The notes: generated from the letters alone by a model not told the origin. Shown: positions 17,259 through 24,929, counted from the stretch's first letter. The stretch: 64,000 nt of DNA from Gemmatimonadota bacterium (GCA_022710485.1 JAKLGU010000002.1:190682-254681), one strand, 5' to 3'. Numbers and translations are program-made.

Positions 17259-18270
17259 ACGGAGCGCATTGCGCATCCTGGTGGTGGACGACGATCCCGC
17301 GATGGTCCGCCTCGCGGCCGCCGCGCTCACGGCGCACGGCTTCACCGACCTCGAGCACGTGGCGACCGGCCGTGACGCCCTCCTGGCCGCCGCCCGGGCC
17401 GACGTGCTGCTGCTCGACCAGAACCTGCCGGACCTGGCCGGGCGCGAGGTCCTGCTCGCGCTGCGGGCGTGGCCCGAGCCGCCGAGCGTGGTGATGGTGA
17501 CGGCCCACGGCAGCGAGACCTTCGCCGCCGACGCGCTCCGGGCTGGGGCGGAGGACTACCTGGTCAAGGACGCCTCGCTGGCCGCCATGCTCCCGGAGGT
17601 GGTGGAGCGGGTGCGCCGGATGCGATCGCTCCGCGAGGCGCTGGCCACCGCGGAACGGGAACTCCTGCACGTCGAGCGCCGGGCGGCGGTGGGCGAGATG
17701 ACGGTCACGCTCCACCACGAGATCAACAACCCCCTGATGGCCGCCACCGCCGAGCTGGAGCTGCTGCTCGGGGGCCAAGACGCGCTGTCCGGCGCCCAGC
17801 GCCAGTCGCTGGAGACGGTCCGGGGGATGCTCGAGCGGATCCGGGAAATCGTGAAGCGGGCGGGAGCGCTGCGGCGCGCCGCGACGGCGGAGTACGCGCC
17901 GGGCGTCCAGATGATCGACCTGCAGGCGGGGAGCCCGCGGCCCGAGGTGCCGTCCAAGGGCCGCGCGCTCGTCCTGGTGCCCGAGGAGGGCACGGCACGC
18001 GTGCTCGAGTCGTTGCTCCGCCGCGCCGGCTACGCCGTCCAGCGGGTGGCGGGGCCGGCGGGGCTGGTACCGGCCTCCCAGGGATTCGACGTATCGCTCG
18101 TGGTGGCGGCGGAGCGCTCGCTCCCGGCCAACCTCCCCGGCCCGGCCCAGCGGCCGTACCGCCTCTTCATCCTGCAGGACGGCGACGGCACCGCCGCGCG
18201 CGCCGCCGAGCCGAGCGAGACCCTCGGCCTGCCGCTCGACCCGGAAGGCCTCGCCGCCGCACTCGCCTGA
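17251..18270 (+). CDS. Receiver plus DHp (HisKA-like) protein without a kinase ATPase domain
   Basis: 339 aa, GTG start overlapping the GT2 gene by 8 bp. Residues 7-125 are a receiver (D13-D15, D56, K106). Residues about 140-215 are a dimerisation/histidine-phosphotransfer helix pair with LHHEINNPLMAATAELELLL (H156 is the likely phosphoacceptor). No N, G1 or G2 box follows; instead residues 222-339 resemble a second receiver fold (RALVLVPEEGTARVLESLLR) that lacks the conserved aspartates. The protein may therefore be a phosphotransfer hub, moving phosphate between receivers, and not a kinase. It ends the string that includes the HD-GYP protein and the glycosyltransferase. Confidence 0.8.
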   Translation: MAERSALRILVVDDDPAMVRLAAAALTAHGFTDLEHVATGRDALLAAARADVLLLDQNLPDLAGREVLLALRAWPEPPSVVMVTAHGSETFAADALRAGAEDYLVKDASLAAMLPEVVERVRRMRSLREALATAERELLHVERRAAVGEMTVTLHHEINNPLMAATAELELLLGGQDALSGAQRQSLETVRGMLERIREIVKRAGALRRAATAEYAPGVQMIDLQAGSPRPEVPSKGRALVLVPEEGTARVLESLLRRAGYAVQRVAGPAGLVPASQGFDVSLVVAAERSLPANLPGPAQRPYRLFILQDGDGTAARAAEPSETLGLPLDPEGLAAALA

Positions 18271-18279
18271 ACTTGGGGC

Positions 18280-19311
18280 CTAGGCCGGCGCGGCGCCCGC
18301 CTCACGCTTGGCCTGCTGGAACGCCATCGCCCGCAGGCGGGCCACCCGCAGCCGGATCGGCGGGTGCGAGGCAAAGACATCCCCCACGATCCCCTCCCGG
18401 TCGCTGATCCGCCGCTCCGCCGGATCCACGATGCAGAGGTGCGCCGCCCCCTGCGCGATGCTGCGCGTCGCCCCGGCGGCGGCGTCCAGCTTCTCCAGCG
18501 CGCGCGCGAGCGCCTCGGGGTGCCGGGTGAACTGGGCCGCGGTCGCGTCGGCCAGGTATTCCCGCTTCCTGCTGACCGCCATGGCCAGGAGCCGCGACAC
18601 GACCGGCGCGATCAGCAGGGTCAGCAGCCAGAGCACGAGCAGCACCGCTCCCAGCGGATTGCCCCCCTTCCCTCCACGCCCGCCCCCGCCGCGCGACGCA
18701 CCGCCGACCCGGCCCCCGAGCCGGAGGTACCGGCCCAGGGCGTCGGAGAGGAGCGCGATCGCCCCCAACATCCCCGCCAGCAGCGTCATCAGCTTCACGT
18801 CGTCGTTCTGGATGTGCGCCATCTCGTGGGCCACGACGCCCTGCAGTTCGTCCCGGTCGAGCGCCGCGAGGAGGCCCTCCGTGACCGCGATGCTCGCATG
18901 CCGCGGGTCGTGCCCGGTGGCAAAGGCGTTGAGGTCCTGATCGGGCACCACCCAGACGGTCGGCTTCGGCAGTCCCGCCGCGACGGCCATCTCCTCGGCC
19001 ACGTTCGCCAGCTGCAGCTGCGCCGGCGAGGCGGGGGTGACGACCTCCCACGCCCCGGCCGCCAGCAGCACCCGCCGGGGGCCGGTCTTCCAGGCGAAAT
19101 AGCAGAGGGCCGAGGCGGCCGCGGTGACCAGGAGGCCGATGAAGGGGAGGGTGTGGCGATATTCGCCGGGCGGAGCATCGGCGGTCAGCAGGTAGAACGC
19201 GTAGTCCCCGCCGAAGCCCACCCACGCGAAGAAGAGCAGGAACCCGGCCACCAGCCAGACCGAGCGGCGGCGGTTGGCCGCCTGCTGCGCGAAGAGGTTC
19301 GCGTCGCTCAC
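18280..19311 (-). CDS. htpX: M48 family zinc metalloprotease HtpX
   Basis: 343 aa from a GTG that overlaps the LemA stop (GTGA). Transmembrane helices at about 18-35 and 55-72 precede the catalytic motif HEMAH (162-166); the third zinc ligand is the glutamate of KREYLAD after a second pair of helices. A glycine-rich loop (SRGGGGRGGKGGN) separates the helices. HtpX degrades misfolded inner-membrane proteins. The lemA-htpX gene pair is widespread; here LemA is translated first and coupled to HtpX. Confidence 0.93.
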   Translation of the reverse strand: MSDANLFAQQAANRRRSVWLVAGFLLFFAWVGFGGDYAFYLLTADAPPGEYRHTLPFIGLLVTAAASALCYFAWKTGPRRVLLAAGAWEVVTPASPAQLQLANVAEEMAVAAGLPKPTVWVVPDQDLNAFATGHDPRHASIAVTEGLLAALDRDELQGVVAHEMAHIQNDDVKLMTLLAGMLGAIALLSDALGRYLRLGGRVGGASRGGGGRGGKGGNPLGAVLLVLWLLTLLIAPVVSRLLAMAVSRKREYLADATAAQFTRHPEALARALEKLDAAAGATRSIAQGAAHLCIVDPAERRISDREGIVGDVFASHPPIRLRVARLRAMAFQQAKREAGAAPA

Positions 19312-19880
19312 GCGCCCGGGGCGCGGGACGTCAGGTCCACCGTCGGGACGGCGCGCTCGCCGGCGTCGGCGATGACCCAGAGATCCGACGGGGTCGCCTT
19401 GGCGATGCCCGCGACGAGGTTCACCGGGAACTGCTGCTGCTTCGTGTTGTACTCGGTGGCCACGTCGTTGTAATGCTGGCGGGAGAACCCGATGCGGTTC
19501 TCCGTGCTCGTCAGCTCCTCCTGGAGCTGGAGCACGTTCGCGGTGGCCTTGAGGTCGGGATAGTTCTCCATCAGCGCGAAGAGCTTGCCGAGCGCCTGCG
19601 TCAGCTGCCCCTCCGCCTCCGCGGTCGCCTTGACCCCCTGCGCCCCCATCGCCTTGGCCCGCGCGCTGATGACCGCCTCCATCGTGCCGCGCTCGTACTC
19701 CATCGCCCCCTTGACCGTGTTGACCAGGTTGGGAATGAGGTCGTGCCGCCGCTTCAGCTGCACGTCGATCTGCGTCCAGCCGTTCTGCACCTGGTTCTTG
19801 AGGCTGATGAGGGTGTTGTACGCGCCGACGGCCCAGAGGAGGACCACCGCGAGGACCACGAGTAGGATGATCGTCGTCAT
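19308..19880 (-). CDS. lemA: LemA family membrane protein
   Basis: 190 aa. The ATG at 19880 has GGAG 7 nt upstream and starts directly with the single transmembrane helix (TTIILLVVLAVVLLWAVGAYN). The rest is the LemA helical bundle, with the conserved blocks LKNQVQNGWTQIDVQLKRRHDLIPNLV, EYERGTMEAVISARAKA, and ENRIGFSRQHYNDVATEYNT read in short pieces. LemA proteins are periplasm-facing with an unclear role, often paired with HtpX-like proteases or TPM domains. It forms a two-gene operon with htpX. Confidence 0.93.
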   Translation of the reverse strand: MTTIILLVVLAVVLLWAVGAYNTLISLKNQVQNGWTQIDVQLKRRHDLIPNLVNTVKGAMEYERGTMEAVISARAKAMGAQGVKATAEAEGQLTQALGKLFALMENYPDLKATANVLQLQEELTSTENRIGFSRQHYNDVATEYNTKQQQFPVNLVAGIAKATPSDLWVIADAGERAVPTVDLTSRAPGA

Positions 19881-19908
19881 GCCGGACTCCTCGGAGAGCG
19901 TGAACGGC

Positions 19909-20565
19909 TCAGGGTGCGGGCGGTGCGCCGGTACCCGCCTGGTCGAGCAGCTGCGCGATGTCGCGTACGAGGGCGGCCTCCGCCCCCGGCACCTGCAGCG
20001 CGGGGTGCCGCTCGTCGAGCAGCAGTTCCACACCGGGGCCACAGGGAATGCGCCGGCAGGTGGTCGGCCGCGGCGGCTGGCCCGGTGCCGGCAGGGCCGA
20101 TTGCATGGCGCGCGCCACCCGACCCCTCGGCTCGTGCGTCCCCGGCCCGGCCAGCACGCGCTCCGGCGACGGCAGCGCGGGCCCCAGCACCCCCGCGACC
20201 CGCCGCTCAAGCATGTCGCCGGCCAGTTCCGCCAGTTCCTTCCCGAGCGAATCGAGCGTGGCCCCCTCCATCTGCCGCAGCTTGATGGCCAGTACCTGCA
20301 GCAGGTGGCGGTAGCCGTAGGTGGCCGCCGTCCCGCGCCCTTCCGGCGGGCTCACCAGGCCACGGGCCACGTAGAACCGGATGGTCCGCTCGCCCGGCAA
20401 CGCCCGGGCCGCGGCGTTGACGGGCACGATGTTCGACGCCTCGAGGAGCGCGCCGGCGAGTGCCGCGAGGTCGCGCAGGCTCCAGGGCGCCAGCGGGCGG
20501 TACGCCCGAAGCGCCACGAGGGGATCAGCGCCCGACAGCGATGCCAGTCCGGCGGGGAATGTCAT
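19909..20565 (-). CDS. MerR-family-like transcriptional regulator
   Basis: 218 aa from the ATG at 20565. The N-terminal half holds a MerR-type winged helix-turn-helix: AARALPGERTIRFYVARG, then LVSPP, a wing (GRGTAATYGYRHL) and LLQVLAIKLRQMEGATLDS. The C-terminal part is proline/arginine-rich with a terminal helix (EAALVRDIAQLLDQAG) and no cysteine pattern typical of metal-sensing MerR proteins, so the inducer is unknown. The start overlaps the stop of a receiver-domain gene (ATGA), which suggests that the pair works together as a split two-component output. Confidence 0.75.
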   Translation of the reverse strand: MTFPAGLASLSGADPLVALRAYRPLAPWSLRDLAALAGALLEASNIVPVNAAARALPGERTIRFYVARGLVSPPEGRGTAATYGYRHLLQVLAIKLRQMEGATLDSLGKELAELAGDMLERRVAGVLGPALPSPERVLAGPGTHEPRGRVARAMQSALPAPGQPPRPTTCRRIPCGPGVELLLDERHPALQVPGAEAALVRDIAQLLDQAGTGAPPAP

Positions 20566-20966
20566 GCGGAGTTCCCGGAGGAATTTGAGATACTGGTCGT
20601 GGGGCCGAGGACGCCGCGCAGCGCCGCCGCCAGCTCGAGCAGGTCGAAGGGCTTTGGGAGGAGCCTGGCCCCACGGCAGGCGGCGGGGAACGCCTCGACG
20701 GTCAGGGACGGATCCCCGCTCACGAACACCATGCGCCCGGCCAGCGCGGGCCAGCGCGCCACGATCTCCGCCCCAAGCGCGGCGCCCGACATGCCGGGCA
20801 GGTGGTAATCCAGCAGGATGGCGTCGGCGGGGCCCCGCTCGAGGGCCGCGAGGGCCTCCCCCGCGGTGGCCACCGTGACCGGATCCCACCCTTCACGTCG
20901 AAGCAGCCGGCCGACGGCGTGCCGGATGGCCGGCTCGTCGTCGACCACGAGCACGCGCGATGTCAT
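20562..20966 (-). CDS. Stand-alone receiver-domain protein
   Basis: 134 aa: a full receiver domain with D9-D10, phosphoacceptor in ILLDYHLPGMSG (D53), S84 in VFVSGD and K103 in LLPKPFD. The DYHLPGMSG variant is common in hybrid or FixJ-like receivers. A short serine/asparagine tail follows. It is co-translated with the MerR-like gene. Upstream of the ATG a GAGAGG may act as Shine-Dalgarno. No histidine kinase is encoded next to it. Confidence 0.88.
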   Translation of the reverse strand: MTSRVLVVDDEPAIRHAVGRLLRREGWDPVTVATAGEALAALERGPADAILLDYHLPGMSGAALGAEIVARWPALAGRMVFVSGDPSLTVEAFPAACRGARLLPKPFDLLELAAALRGVLGPTTSISNSSGNSA

Positions 20967-21094
20967 GTGCGGACAGCCTCTCGGGGGTGAGACAGGACTC
21001 GCAACTTGCCTCCGGAGGAGGGCGGGAGCAAGGCCCGCGCGCTGGGGGGATGACGGTCGCCCCCGGAGGATGACGCCTCCCGGGCGCGGTGCCG

Positions 21095-21100
21095 TATCGT
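21095..21100 (+). promoter_or_regulatory. Candidate -10 element (TATCGT), leaderless start
   Basis: TATCGT ends exactly 6 nt before the ATG of the prepilin-like gene, so predicted transcription begins at the A of the start codon. There is no Shine-Dalgarno. Confidence 0.4.
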
Positions 21101-21106
21101 GGGCCC

Positions 21107-21538
21107 ATGAACCGAGGCGTCACCCTTCCCGAACTGGTCGCCACAGTGGGCATCGTCGCGCTGGTGCTGGCCATCGCCGCGCCCCGGCTGTCGGAGCCGC
21201 TCGACGTGCTGGCGGTCGAGCATGCCGCCGGGGAAATCGCCGGCGCCCACGCGAGGGCGCGGGTCGCCGCCGTGGTGGAATCACGCATCACGCGGCTGAC
21301 CGTGGGACTCGACAGCCTCACCATGGACGTGGTCGGTCCCGACGGGCCGGCCAGGCGCTGGGCCTCGGCCGGCCCCGGCCGATTCGCCGTCGTCATGACC
21401 GGGGGCCAGCGGACGCTGACCTTTGCGCCCACCGGAATCAGCATGGGGTTTTCCAACGCGTCGTGGACGTTGACGAAGGGGTCGGCCAAGCGCCGGGTGG
21501 TGATCTCCCGCCTCGGGCGGGTGCGCATCGAGCGATGA
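21107..21538 (+). CDS. Prepilin-like protein with type IV N-methylation motif (GspH/FimT-like)
   Basis: 143 aa. The N-terminus MNRG-VTLPELVATVGIVALV matches a class III signal peptide: glycine before the cleavage point and glutamate at +5, then a hydrophobic helix. The remainder (TRLTVGLDSLTMDVVGPDG, then LTFAPTGISMGF and VVISRLGRVRIE) is like GspH/FimT minor pseudopilins. It should be processed by prepilin peptidase and join a type IV pilus or type II secretion pseudopilus. It stands alone here, far from other pilus genes in the window. The frame ends just before a convergent Fis-like regulator. Confidence 0.85.
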   Translation: MNRGVTLPELVATVGIVALVLAIAAPRLSEPLDVLAVEHAAGEIAGAHARARVAAVVESRITRLTVGLDSLTMDVVGPDGPARRWASAGPGRFAVVMTGGQRTLTFAPTGISMGFSNASWTLTKGSAKRRVVISRLGRVRIER

Positions 21539-21651
21539 GCGGAGCGAAGCCTGGCGAGGACGGCAAGCCGAGCGGGGCGGTCGCTGCCGGAGGACGGCAC
21601 CGGTGGAGGCCGGGTCCGGAGGTCTCGACGACTCCGGACCACCCCCGGGCC

Positions 21652-22053
21652 CTATCCCGCCGAACGCCCCCGTACCGCGACCGCCTCGAGGTGGTAGAGC
21701 CGGATCTTGTGGAGCAGGGTCGAGCGGGAAATGCCGAGCAGCAGCGCCGCCTGCCGCTTGTTCCCCCTCGTGTGGCCGAGCGCGAGGGCAATGTGGCGCC
21801 GCTCGGCGTCGGCCAGCGAATCGGGAGGCACCGGGCTCGCGGGCGTGAGCGAGCGGCGGAGTGCGGCCAGGTCGAGGCCCGGAAGGGCAAGGTCGATGCA
21901 CACGCCGACCAGCCCCGGGACGCCGAGCGCTTTCGCGGCCTCCGCGCCCGTCCCGGCCGGCACGGCCTGATTCCCCGCCGCGCTCATCACTTCCGAGATG
22001 CGGCGGGCGCGCTCGGGGTCGGTCGTCACGACCAGCATCGGCAGGGGGTCCAT
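21652..22053 (-). CDS. Fis-type DNA-binding regulator with degenerate receiver
   Basis: 133 aa. The C-terminus is a Fis/NtrC-type helix-turn-helix (HTH_8): RRHIALALGHTRGNKRQAAL, then LLGISRSTLLHKI. The N-terminal 75 residues resemble half of a receiver (LVVTTDPERARRISEVMSAA, then VGVCIDLALPGLD) but lack the usual acidic pair, so phosphorylation is doubtful. It has no AAA+ domain, unlike real sigma-54 activators. A TACCTT hexamer at 22062-22067 ends 8 nt before the ATG. It diverges from the YhaM-like gene and may regulate it. Confidence 0.75.
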   Translation of the reverse strand: MDPLPMLVVTTDPERARRISEVMSAAGNQAVPAGTGAEAAKALGVPGLVGVCIDLALPGLDLAALRRSLTPASPVPPDSLADAERRHIALALGHTRGNKRQAALLLGISRSTLLHKIRLYHLEAVAVRGRSAG

Positions 22054-22061
22054 GACGGGAG

Positions 22062-22067
22062 AAGGTA
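22062..22067 (-). promoter_or_regulatory. Candidate -10 element (TACCTT)
   Basis: Minus-strand TACCTT with a predicted start of transcription 2 nt upstream of the Fis-like ATG; no Shine-Dalgarno is seen. Confidence 0.35.
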
Positions 22068-22154
22068 TCCCTCAGGCGGACGGGAGCAAGGATCGTGATC
22101 ACGCGGAGGCTGTTACCTTTGCTCCGTTCCTTTCTCCCCGACCGAGCGGCCTCG

Positions 22155-23132
22155 ATGAGCGACCCCACCGATCTCCACGGACTCTCGCCCGGACAGCGGG
22201 TCCAGGACCCGCTGCTGATCCTGGAGGTCGAACGCAGGGGCGGAGACACACCGCACACGGTCCTCACCTTTGCGAACGCGTCGGGCCGGTTGCCGAGCGC
22301 GCCGTTCTGGCTCGAGGACCAGCCGAAGATCGCGGGGCTCGCGCCGGGAGACGTCGCCCAGGTCATCGGCGAGGTGGCCCTGTACCGCGGCCAGCGCCAA
22401 CTCAAGGTGAGTTCGATACGCCCGCTGCCGAAAGGCGCGGTGGACCTTTCCCTCCTCGTCCCCTCCATCGGCGACCCCGGCCCGTACTGGAAGACCCTCG
22501 ACGGCTGGCGCGCCGAAATTGCGCGCCCGCGGCTGGCGGCCACCCTGGACCTCTTCTACCGCGACGACGACTTCCGGCAGCGCTACGAAGCCTGTCCCGC
22601 CAGCCTGGCCGGACACCACGCGTTGCTGGGCGGCTTGCTCAAGCACACCGTGGAGGTCGCCAGCATCGCCCGCGCCATCGCACGGGCCTGCCGGGCGGAG
22701 ATGGACCTCGTCCTGGCGGGTGTGCTCCTGCACGACATCGGCAAGCTCGACGCCTACCGCTGGGACGGGGGGATCTTCGAGATGACCGAGGCGGGCACGC
22801 TGCATGGCCACGTGGTGCTGGGCGCGCTGATGGTGGATCGCGCGGTGCGCGCCGCGGTGCCGGCGCCATGCACCGAACAGGAACTCGCCATCCTGCAGCA
22901 CCTGGTCCTCTCGCACCACGGCCGGCTGGAGTACGGTGCGGCGGTGGCGCCGATGACGCTGGAGGCCGAGGTGCTGCACTACGCTGACAACGCGAGCGCC
23001 AAGACGGCGAGCATGGCCGAGGCGCTGGCGGACGCGGGCAATTTCGATGGGGAGAGCCTGGTCAGCACGCGAGGGCTCTGGCAACTCGACAGGCGGCGGG
23101 CGTATCGGGGCCGGAGCGACTGGGGAGGCTGA
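22155..23132 (+). CDS. YhaM-like 3'-5' exoribonuclease: OB fold plus HD domain
   Basis: 325 aa from the ATG at 22155 (an in-frame GTG at 22095 would add 20 residues of unlikely sequence). Residues 1-95 form an OB-fold nucleic acid-binding domain (LLILEVERRGGDTPHTVLTF...VALYRGQRQLKV). Residues about 115-310 form an HD phosphohydrolase domain: LAGHHALLGGLLKHTVEVA, HDIGKLDAY, GHVVLG and HHGRLEYG. This architecture is that of YhaM, a metal-dependent 3'-5' exonuclease, and of the CMP-binding-factor family. The protein is cytosolic. A strong terminator hairpin lies 44 nt downstream. Confidence 0.87.
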   Translation: MSDPTDLHGLSPGQRVQDPLLILEVERRGGDTPHTVLTFANASGRLPSAPFWLEDQPKIAGLAPGDVAQVIGEVALYRGQRQLKVSSIRPLPKGAVDLSLLVPSIGDPGPYWKTLDGWRAEIARPRLAATLDLFYRDDDFRQRYEACPASLAGHHALLGGLLKHTVEVASIARAIARACRAEMDLVLAGVLLHDIGKLDAYRWDGGIFEMTEAGTLHGHVVLGALMVDRAVRAAVPAPCTEQELAILQHLVLSHHGRLEYGAAVAPMTLEAEVLHYADNASAKTASMAEALADAGNFDGESLVSTRGLWQLDRRRAYRGRSDWGG

Positions 23133-23146
23133 CCAGGCCGACGCGG

Positions 23147-23174
23147 AATTCCGAAATGCGAAATTCCGAAATGC
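23147..23174. repeat. 13-bp direct repeat in intergenic DNA
   Basis: AATTCCGAAATGC occurs twice in tandem (23147-23159 and 23162-23174) between the YhaM stop and its terminator. It is unusually A/T-rich for this genome. Confidence 0.6.
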
Positions 23175-23176
23175 AG

Positions 23177-23211
23177 AAACGGCCGTCCGGTTCTTCGCCG
23201 GGCGGCCGTTT
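23177..23211 (+). terminator. Intrinsic terminator after the YhaM-like gene
   Basis: A 14-bp stem (AAACGGCCGTCCGG against CCGGGCGGCCGTTT with one G-U pair) and a 7-nt loop TTCTTCG, followed by TCCC. The flanking A and T runs suggest bidirectional use. Confidence 0.75.
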
Positions 23212-23705
23212 CCCACAATGACCCGACGGGGCGAGGCCCTGTCGGTCGTGGCCCCGGCCGGACCGAAGTCGGGCTGGGGTCGTCGTTGCGAGCGCTGCGA
23301 GTCGGGTCGGGTCGCGGACCGTCCCTTCGCAAAGCATCCCGAGGCGCCAGATCGGGGTGGGCGGAGCACGCGACTGGCTCCACCTGGCCCGGACGGCCTT
23401 GGTCCAGGATCATCGGTGATCGTGCCCTTACGGCGTCGATCCCCTCCCCTGCTCCTCCGGTCCGAACCCATCTGAGCCGACCTGATCCTGCCCTGAAGGC
23501 ATTCACTGGAACGTCCCAGACGCACCTCAAAGCTAGGGGTGCCGAAAAATCACGCAAGTGCCTGTATTTATTCGGGTTACGAGATCTTGTGTGGGGGGAA
23601 TGTGGAGGGGTAATCCGATGCTGGACAGCGCCGTAACGAGCTTGTCCACCGTTTGTGGAAATGTGTATCCACAAATCCCCACGGCCCTCACCGGGGGCCG
23701 AGGGG
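23212..23705. other. Non-coding stretch with DnaA-box-like sites
   Basis: About 490 bases between the YhaM terminator and the next gene. No open frame here has believable protein character and I recognise no structured RNA (RNase P, SRP, 6S and tmRNA motifs were looked for by eye). The first 330 bases are unremarkable GC-rich sequence. The right part is locally A/T-rich (GTATTTATTCGGGTTA near 23563-23578) and contains TTGTCCACC (23642), an 8-bp inverted repeat TTTGTGGA...TCCACAAA with an 8-nt spacer (23652-23675), and GTATCCACA (23665-23673), one base off the DnaA-box consensus TTATCCACA. Confidence 0.5.
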
Positions 23706-24272
23706 TCAGCTCTTCTTGCTGCCCGGGGGCGGAAGCTTGACGTTGATGAAGCGGAGGTAGGTCTGGGCGGTCCGGCTGAAGGCATCCAGCTTGGTCTGAA
23801 GCTGTTTCATCTGGTGTGGGGCATTCTCGCGGAGGGACACCTGGCTGGTGTCCGCGGCGAGGGCGGTCCAACGCTTCTGGCAATCTCGAAGCTCGCTCGC
23901 GAAGGCGGGCATCGCCTTCAGGAGATCGGCCTGGGCGTTCTTCTGCCCGGGTGTGGTCCAGACCCCCTGCTCGGTGACCGTCTTGGCGTTGGCGAGCGGG
24001 ACCTCCGAGCGGGCGCATGCGGCCGCCACCGACCGGGCTCGCGCATGCATCCAGGCAAGCGAGCTGGAGGGGCTCATCTCGCTCATCAGTCGGGAGCCCG
24101 CCGCGGAGATGGTGGCGGTGGAGTCCCGCAGGACGATGAACGCGCGCTGCTGCACCGCATGGGCGGCGTCGAGCGCGGTGTCCGGCTCGACGAACTGCTC
24201 CCGGCCGACCTGCGCCTGGAGCGGAGCGGCGGCCGCAAGCGCCACGATGGCGGCGAACACCTGACGGCTCAT
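23706..24272 (-). CDS. Secreted hypothetical protein
   Basis: 188 aa from the ATG at 24272 that overlaps the stop of the preceding gene (ATGA). A signal peptide (SRQVFAAIVALAAAAPLQAQ) is followed by an all-helical, cysteine-poor domain (two Cys: ACARSEVP and LRDCQKRW, which might form a disulfide) and a proline/lysine tail ending PPPGSKKS. The family is not recognised. It is the second gene of a two-gene unit with the 203-aa protein upstream. A weak hairpin (CGGCCC...GGGCCG) lies just beyond the stop near 23682-23700. Confidence 0.7.
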   Translation of the reverse strand: MSRQVFAAIVALAAAAPLQAQVGREQFVEPDTALDAAHAVQQRAFIVLRDSTATISAAGSRLMSEMSPSSSLAWMHARARSVAAACARSEVPLANAKTVTEQGVWTTPGQKNAQADLLKAMPAFASELRDCQKRWTALAADTSQVSLRENAPHQMKQLQTKLDAFSRTAQTYLRFINVKLPPPGSKKS

Positions 24273-24880
24273 GGCTCCATCCCGACTTCGATGTACCGGC
24301 AGACGACATCGCCGTCGGGCAGGGCGAAGAGGCAACCGCCCGAGGAGGCCGCGAACCAGCCGGCCATCAGCGGGCGCGGAGAGTCCAGTTCCTGGAGGAT
24401 GGGGCCGAGCCAGCGGCGGAGGTGCCGCAGTTCCGGCGCCCGCCGCCCGAGGAGGGCCATGAGCGCACCGACGCCGGAGGTGGCCCGGAGGAAGTGGGCC
24501 AGGGCGTGCGCCCGCTGGTTGAACTCCACCGCCTTCACGCCGGGCTCGTCGTAGAGGACGGAGCCCTCGAAGACGTCCATCGGCGGGGCGTCGAGGCGGG
24601 GACCCAGGTAGACGAACTGCCGGCCACGATCGGTCTTCCGCTCCACGACAGCCGCGGCGGTTTCACTGGTCAGGCGCCCGGCGTGCAGGAGGTCGTCGTC
24701 CCGGAGGATCCCGACCACACGGGTCCACTCCAGGGCGGCAAGGGCGGTGTCCATGGGGCAGCCGGCCTGGTCGTCGATGGCGATGAAGCGCGGCGCTTCG
24801 CCCGCCCGGAGCATGAAATGGGCGAGGCCTTCGGCGCGATCGTTGAAGCTGCGAACGACGAGATTCTGGGTCGTGGTCAT
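24269..24880 (-). CDS. Hypothetical protein with an internal duplication
   Basis: 203 aa from the ATG at 24880; the frame continues 14 codons upstream but a TATCTT hexamer at 24890-24895 predicts a transcript starting 3 nt before this ATG. Two segments resemble each other: RSFNDRAEGLAHFMLRAGE near the N-terminus and EFNQRAHALAHFLRATSG about 120 residues later, so the protein may be built from two related halves. Soluble, no signal peptide, no recognised family. It is co-translated with the secreted protein downstream. Confidence 0.68.
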   Translation of the reverse strand: MTTTQNLVVRSFNDRAEGLAHFMLRAGEAPRFIAIDDQAGCPMDTALAALEWTRVVGILRDDDLLHAGRLTSETAAAVVERKTDRGRQFVYLGPRLDAPPMDVFEGSVLYDEPGVKAVEFNQRAHALAHFLRATSGVGALMALLGRRAPELRHLRRWLGPILQELDSPRPLMAGWFAASSGGCLFALPDGDVVCRYIEVGMEP

Positions 24881-24889
24881 AGGGGACGG

Positions 24890-24895
24890 AAGATA
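24890..24895 (-). promoter_or_regulatory. Candidate -10 element (TATCTT)
   Basis: Minus-strand TATCTT ending 9 nt before the ATG at 24880, predicting a 3-nt leader; no Shine-Dalgarno is present. Confidence 0.4.
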
Positions 24896-24929
24896 TGCGG
24901 ATTCCGCCCCCGGGGCCACCACCAGCCCG

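Noticed and set aside
23212..23705. Gene-free stretch considered as RNase P, SRP or tmRNA gene
   Set aside because: None of the conserved blocks (GAGGAAAGTCC, GGTCAGG...GGAAGGAAGCAGCC, TTCGACTCC...CCA end) was found on either strand by eye.
23286..23740. Short plus-strand frames in the gene-free stretch
   Set aside because: No Shine-Dalgarno, no leaderless hexamer at suitable spacing and no protein-like composition.
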